From assembly GCF_016741775.1 (NCBI RefSeq), contig NZ_JAERRK010000032.1, forward strand, positions 1 through 60,567: a DNA stretch of 60,567 bases. The letters are read 5' to 3'. The stretch is from Streptomyces actinomycinicus. GTDB taxonomy: Bacteria; Actinomycetota; Actinomycetes; Streptomycetales; Streptomycetaceae. The translations under genes and the position numbers were made by a program. The notes under the pieces were generated by a model that had not been told where the DNA came from, made no database searches, and saw only the letters and a list, made by a program, of their open reading frames with translations. Positions 56,952-60,567 of this stretch are shown piece after piece (position 1 is the stretch's first letter; each line of letters starts with the position of its first letter).

Positions 56952-57229
56952 GGGACGCACGCTAGAACCGTCCCCGGGCGGCCTGCCTGAGCACTCGTAC
57001 CTAGCCGACGTCCGTAAACGAGCCTGGACACGCAGGGCACGGCAACGGCCCCACGGGGCCGGCACACCCGCACTAGACAGTCGGCCGGCCGGCCCGCCAG
57101 CCGGCCGGCCGTACACAGGCCCGGCGGCCGTCCCGCCCGGACTCCTGAGAAAGTTTGAAACATTCCGGTGGGCCCGGCGCATCGAAAGGGGTGAGAGCGG
57201 CAGGCGGCGGTACAGGACACGGGGGATCG
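56952..57229. promoter_or_regulatory. Divergent promoter region of the KAS III operon and the ECF sigma gene
   Basis: No gene lies in these 278 bases. AAGTTTGAAACATTCC (57150-57165), the AT-richest stretch, contains a GAAAC word like ECF -35 elements and sits about 65 bases before the sigma factor start, so the sigma factor may drive itself. For the minus strand, promoter elements should lie near 56985-57010 (CACTCGTACCTAG). Tandem GGCCGGC words at 57080-57110 could form hairpins. Confidence 0.45.
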
Positions 57230-57745
57230 ATGAGACCGGGACGCAGTGACGAATACCAGGAGTTCGCCGCCGCGCGTGCTGGGCATCTGTACCGGTCCGC
57301 CTGCCTGCTCACCGGCGGGGACACACACCTCGCTGAGGACCTCGTCCAGGAGACCCTCGGCAAGGTCTACGTCCGCTGGGGGCGCGTCTCCCGGGCGGAC
57401 AACCCCGCCGCATACGCCCAGACCGTCCTCACCCGCACCTACCTGGCCCACCAGCGGCGGCACAGCAGCCGCAAGGAGCACTCCACCGCATCGCTTCCCG
57501 ACACCGCCGGGCCGGGCCCGACCGGCGACGCCCCGTTGCGGCTCACCCTCGTCGAGGCTCTCGGACGGCTGCCCGCGAAGGACCGGACGGTGGTCGTACT
57601 TCGGTACTGGGAAGACCGCAGCATCGAGCAGACGGCAGTGGCCATGAACACGAGCTCCGCCGCCGTGCGCACCCGCTGCGTCCGCGCCCTGGCCCGGTTG
57701 CGTTCCCTGCTCGGCGACAGCCTCGTCGAGTACGCCAGACCCTGA
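57230..57745 (+). CDS. RNA polymerase ECF sigma factor, SigE family
   Basis: A 171-residue sigma factor: region 2 with YRSACLLTGGDTHLAEDLVQETLGKVYVRW and region 4 with LGRLPAKDRTVVVLRYWEDRSIEQTAVAMNTSSAAVRTRCVRALARL. This is the SigE (SCO-type, small) subgroup usually followed by a membrane-anchored partner, as here at 57804. ATG 57230 with GGGGGATCG upstream; the frame is open earlier but runs through the promoter. It is divergent from the KAS III operon. Confidence 0.92.
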   Translation: MRPGRSDEYQEFAAARAGHLYRSACLLTGGDTHLAEDLVQETLGKVYVRWGRVSRADNPAAYAQTVLTRTYLAHQRRHSSRKEHSTASLPDTAGPGPTGDAPLRLTLVEALGRLPAKDRTVVVLRYWEDRSIEQTAVAMNTSSAAVRTRCVRALARLRSLLGDSLVEYARP

Positions 57746-57803
57746 CCCACCCGCCCGCGGCCCCACCCTCAGCCATACCCCATCCAGAAACGGCGGTCCT
57801 GCC

Positions 57804-59063
57804 ATGCCCGTTGACGACAACGACCCGAACGACGCCTTCGAGGTCCGCTTCACCGAGGCCCTGCACCAGGCCGGAAGCGGCTTCGAGCCCCCCCGGCAGG
57901 ACCTGGCCGCGCGCGGTGAGGCACGCGGCAGACGGCGCGCGTTTCGCCGCCAGGCCGCCGTGCTCGGCGGCGTGACGACGGTCGCCCTCATCGGCGTGGG
58001 CGGGGCGCTGATGCTTCCCGGCGGCCAGGCGGTCGGCAGCCACTCGTCGTCCACCGGCGCGTCGTCCCCGTCCGTCCCGCCCGCCACATCGGCCGCCACG
58101 ACCTCCGTCAGCGGCGACGCGCTCGTACACACCCTCGAAAAACTGCTGCCCAAAGGCGAATTCAGCGACGAGGAGGCACGGGGAACAGGCGACCCGCTGC
58201 CGCCTTTCGCCAAGGTCGTGTACGACGACGGCAACGGCAAAGCGGCCGTCGCCGTCTCCTTCTCCCGCCTCCGGCCCGGCGGCCAGGAGGCCCGTCAGAC
58301 CACTGAGTGTCCCGACAAGGTGTTCATCGCCTTCGACACCTGCCGCACGACCACGCTGGACGACGGCTCCAAACTCATGATCCTCAAGGGGTACGAGTAC
58401 CCGAACAGCCGTTCCGGCACCAAGCTGTGGACCGCGGAATACGTCTCGCGCACCGGGCAGCACGTGAGCGTGCAGGAGTGGAACGCCGCCGCCGAGAAGG
58501 ACGCTCCCGTCACCCGGGCACTGCCTCCCCTCACCGCCGAGCAGCTGTCGCAGCTGGCCACCGCGCGGCAGTGGCGTACCGCTCTGGACGCCGTCCTCGT
58601 GCCGCCCGCCGCAGCCGATCCGTCCCCGGCGCGGGGCGTCCCGGGCGGCTCGGTGTCGTCGACGCTCGTCTCGCTGCTGCCCAAGGGGGTCAGGGTCGTC
58701 TCGAAGAGCAGTGCGGACGCCGGGTTCGGGTATGCCGTCCTCGATGACGGCAAGGGCGCGAGCCTGGTACAGGTCAACGTCCAGGGCGACCAGTCCGACG
58801 TCGAGAACGAACTCTTCGGCGCCGGCACGAAGACCCTCCCGAACGGCATGAAGGTCGTCACCCATCAGCGGCCCGGTGAGAAGGGCGGCGAAGGGGTCGT
58901 CTGGTGGACGGTCGACACGATCCGCCCCGACGGCTACCGCGTGGTGATCAGCGCCTTCAACTCCGGCGCCCAGAACACCGCCGCAACCCGCAGCACCCCC
59001 GCGCTCACGATGCAGCAACTGGAGACCATCGCCACGAACGCGAAGTGGTACGCGCGCCACTGA
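57804..59063 (+). CDS. Membrane-anchored protein with two repeated extracytoplasmic domains (sigma partner)
   Basis: A 419-residue protein: cytoplasmic basic N-terminus (about 1-50, DLAARGEARGRRRAFRRQ), one membrane helix (about 52-70, AAVLGGVTTVALIGVGGALML), a Ser/Thr/Pro linker, then two homologous units. Each begins SxxLVxLLPKG (residues ~110 and ~288) and continues through D(D)GxGxAxVxVxxx to a QLxxxAxxxxW-type end. It has no zinc-binding HxxxCxxC anti-sigma motif. It lies 58 bases after the sigma gene in the same direction and may sense envelope or ligand signals and hold the sigma factor. Confidence 0.75.
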   Translation: MPVDDNDPNDAFEVRFTEALHQAGSGFEPPRQDLAARGEARGRRRAFRRQAAVLGGVTTVALIGVGGALMLPGGQAVGSHSSSTGASSPSVPPATSAATTSVSGDALVHTLEKLLPKGEFSDEEARGTGDPLPPFAKVVYDDGNGKAAVAVSFSRLRPGGQEARQTTECPDKVFIAFDTCRTTTLDDGSKLMILKGYEYPNSRSGTKLWTAEYVSRTGQHVSVQEWNAAAEKDAPVTRALPPLTAEQLSQLATARQWRTALDAVLVPPAAADPSPARGVPGGSVSSTLVSLLPKGVRVVSKSSADAGFGYAVLDDGKGASLVQVNVQGDQSDVENELFGAGTKTLPNGMKVVTHQRPGEKGGEGVVWWTVDTIRPDGYRVVISAFNSGAQNTAATRSTPALTMQQLETIATNAKWYARH

Positions 59064-59386
59064 GAGGGGCCGCCGGAAACCCACCGGAATATCCCCTCCT
59101 CCCGGCAGGACGCCCTGGCCGTCATCGGCAAGCCCCAGCAGGTCAGTCCCACTGCCCAGCAGTGGGACTGACCATCTCCACACCCCTCAACCCCAACCGA
59201 CAGACCATCAGACTCTCCTGAGAGCAACTGTTGGCCTGTCAGGGAGGGCCGATCTTGGGTCTGGCTGCGCAGGTTGGTTGAGTACTGCGCGGTGCCGCTG
59301 ATCCCCGAGAGCGATGAACGGCTACACACTTAAAAATGCCGCGCCCCGATCCCACTCCAGAATCTATCTGGACGCAAAATTGAACC
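59064..59386. other. Intergenic region of lower GC with a terminator and probable promoter
   Basis: These 323 bases hold the hairpin at 59144-59170. From about 59260 they become AT-richer (ACACTTAAAAATGCCGCG at 59325-59342; CAGAATCTATCTGG at 59358-59371, an imperfect palindrome; AAAATTGAACC before the next start), which suggests the promoter of the small membrane protein. No gene is convincing. Confidence 0.5.
59144..59170 (+). terminator. Hairpin terminator after the sigma/membrane-protein operon
   Basis: A perfect 12-bp stem CAGTCCCACTGC / GCAGTGGGACTG around a CCA loop, 80 bases after the stop. Confidence 0.8.
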
Positions 59387-59713
59387 ATGCGAGGGCTCGG
59401 TTCTGTTCGGCCGTTTGTTGAGGGGGTGTCAGGGCATCCGGGCTTCATGGATCACAGTGCGATAGTGCGAACCGCCTCCGAAAGCGGCGGCTCCAGCCCT
59501 GTCCTGATCTCGCTCCTCTGCCTGTTCCTGATCATGGGCCTGGTCCAGGTCATCCGCCCTCAGCTGCTGTGGCGGCTGAACAGCCGTTTGCAGCGGGGCT
59601 GGGTGAAAAACCCTGAGGGGACCGAGCCCACCGGCAAGGGGTATGCGATGCAGCGGGTGACAGGGGCGCTTTTCCTGGCGGTCGCCACCTGGATGCTGGT
59701 CCAGCAGATCTGA
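59387..59713 (+). CDS. Small membrane protein, DUF6199-like, about 108 aa
   Basis: Two membrane helices flank a conserved cytoplasmic loop: PVLISLLCLFLIMGLVQVI, then RPQLLWRLNSRLQRGWVKNPEGTEPTGKGY, then VTGALFLAVATWMLVQ. The RPxLxWxLxxxxxxWxxK...EPTxxG pattern is what I recall for DUF6199, small proteins of unknown function spread in actinobacteria. Neither ATG 59387 nor ATG 59447 (MDHSAIVRT, 88 aa) has a clear ribosome binding site; the shorter form has all conserved parts and may be the true one. Confidence 0.65.
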   Translation: MRGLGSVRPFVEGVSGHPGFMDHSAIVRTASESGGSSPVLISLLCLFLIMGLVQVIRPQLLWRLNSRLQRGWVKNPEGTEPTGKGYAMQRVTGALFLAVATWMLVQQI

Positions 59714-60072
59714 CCCATTGCTAGGCCGGCCGGCGATCCACCCCGGGCTGGGTATCCCGTGAAGCCGGCAAGCGCGCCGGGTCCGCACCTTCTACGCGGT
59801 AGGCGCCCTGGTAGTGGGCGGCATCGACCGCCTGGACCGGCTGACAGACCCCCGGAAGACGGCAGATGTGGGTATCCGTCCTCCTCTGGCCAACTTCACC
59901 GGCCTGCTGCTCACATCCTCCACATGGCTCCAGCGTGCCCATTCCGCAGGCTCGGCCGAGCCCGCCCACCACGGCGGGCGACCCGGCCACGCCATTTACG
60001 CATGCCTGACGTACCGCTGACGAACGGCCCGGCCCCCCAGCGCCTGCGGGAGCGACAGCGGGGCATACGCGC

Positions 60073-60237
60073 TTGACCTTCGGCATAGCCGCGACAGTGC
60101 TGTTCTTCATCGCGTTCCTTATCAACGCGGCGGAGGTCAGCACTAATCACACATTCTCGTCTGTCAACGTCATGCTCTTGAGGCTGACCGCATTGGCTCT
60201 GCATGTTGCAGGAAATCGGAAATGCTTGTTCCCGTAG
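60073..60237 (+). CDS. Possible short membrane peptide, 54 aa, telomere-proximal
   Basis: A TTG start gives LTFGIAATVLFFIAFLINAAEVSTNH and a second mildly hydrophobic segment, ending at TAG 60235-60237. Third-position GC is lower than in neighbouring genes. There is no convincing ribosome binding site, so it may be a remnant. The surrounding 59714-60072 shows no other credible gene. Confidence 0.25.
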   Translation: MTFGIAATVLFFIAFLINAAEVSTNHTFSSVNVMLLRLTALALHVAGNRKCLFP

Positions 60238-60336
60238 ACGATGCTGACCCGGCATCAATCCCTAAAACCCGCCCAAGAGGCCGCAGAGGCCAGCCGGAGA
60301 GACCCCCACCGCCCCTGCAGGGACAGGTGTTCTCGC

Positions 60337-60567
60337 TGCCAGCCCTTGGCGCGCGGCGCGCGAGTTCAGCGGTTCGTAGCGCAGCGGAGAACCGTCCCGG
60401 GCGAAGCCCGGGCAGGCCGCGCAGCTGCGCTGTCTTGGCTGCGCAGCAGCCTCGCTCCCGTAGCGCAGCGGAGGGAGCGTCAATCTCTGTGCGAAGCACA
60501 GAGATTGTGCGGGGAGCGCAGCGAGCCGCTGGCGCTCACGCGGAGCGGGAGCGCAACCCCCGCGCGC
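60337..60567. other. Dense palindromes resembling a Streptomyces telomere/subtelomere
   Basis: Within 230 bases there are: a GCGCGCGGCGCGCG tract (about 60338-60352); CCCGGGC-GAA-GCCCGGG (60396-60412); the 12-base palindrome GCGCAGCTGCGC (60419-60430); CGCTCCC paired with GGGAGCG (60453-60459, 60473-60479); a 12-bp stem CAATCTCTGTGC-GAA-GCACAGAGATTG (60481-60507); and GAGCGCAGCG with CGCTGGCGCTC around 60515-60540. Successive palindromes with GAA triloops are characteristic of linear Streptomyces replicon ends, where the 3' overhang folds for terminal-protein priming. The window stops here, consistent with an assembly end. Confidence 0.65.

Noticed and set aside
59200..59390. Remnant of an insertion sequence
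   Set aside because: GC content drops and an imperfect palindrome is present, but no transposase fragment or paired terminal inverted repeats could be recognised.
59759..60076. Plus-strand 105-codon frame near the replicon end
   Set aside because: The translation is low-complexity, lacks a ribosome binding site and has no recognisable fold; GC at third positions does not support coding.

Overview
High G+C (about 70 percent), GC-rich third codon positions, GTG/TTG starts, 4-bp stop/start overlaps, two rare in-frame TTA codons and telomere-like palindromes at the 3' end all point to Streptomyces, probably a chromosome arm or linear plasmid with a replicon end at or just beyond base 60567. No rRNA, tRNA, intact insertion sequence or CRISPR array was seen.

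Bases 304-42084 form most or all of a meroterpenoid (polyketide-isoprenoid) gene cluster of the furaquinocin/napyradiomycin/naphterpin type. A complete mevalonate operon lies on the minus strand: mevalonate kinase, diphosphomevalonate decarboxylase, phosphomevalonate kinase, type 2 IPP isomerase, HMG-CoA reductase, HMG-CoA synthase and the acetoacetyl-CoA synthase NphT7, followed by a nitroreductase. Upstream of it sits a two-gene regulatory pair (a zinc-ribbon-like protein and a BldC-like helix-turn-helix protein). Divergent from these are a nitrosuccinate synthase/lyase pair (CreE/CreD type, making nitrous acid), a flavin monooxygenase and a free-standing cytochrome b (QcrB) paralogue. The polyketide operon follows an AraC regulator: 1,3,6,8-tetrahydroxynaphthalene (THN) synthase, quinone-forming cupin, DegT aminotransferase, an acyl-CoA-ligase-like enzyme (candidate diazotase) and a methyltransferase. 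Next come a cis-prenyltransferase like cyclolavandulyl diphosphate synthase, a cation/proton antiporter, an NphB-type aromatic prenyltransferase, a drug exporter, a vanadium-haloperoxidase-fold enzyme, two ECF41 sigma paralogues with a response regulator, a flavin-halogenase-like enzyme, a second antiporter and an aromatic-acid transporter.

Proposed logic (inference): mevalonate gives IPP/DMAPP, the cis-prenyltransferase or a host enzyme builds a C10 or branched donor, and THN is oxidised to a flaviolin-type quinone, aminated, methylated and prenylated. Nitrous acid from aspartate is then used by the ligase-like enzyme to diazotise the amino group, either retained as a diazo or lost as N2. 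QcrB may be a resistant target copy. A nearly identical segment of about 115 bp precedes both the mevalonate operon and the AraC/polyketide operon, suggesting common control.

Bases 42085-47250 carry a LuxR-type two-component system and a MacB-like ABC transporter among unusually many short tandem repeats (35, 16, 9, 37 and 31 bp). Bases 47254-51080 hold a Nudix hydrolase, an acyl-CoA oxidase-like protein, a small alpha/beta-barrel protein and a homologue of the Bacillus Cyt pore-forming toxins. Bases 51352-56951 are a tightly overlapping five-gene operon (KAS III, family 2 glycosyltransferase, AMP ligase, P450, NAD-epimerase) that resembles OleA/OleC/OleD beta-lactone-forming systems with additions. 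Then follow an ECF sigma factor, a two-repeat membrane-anchored protein, a small membrane protein and the subterminal/telomere-like end.
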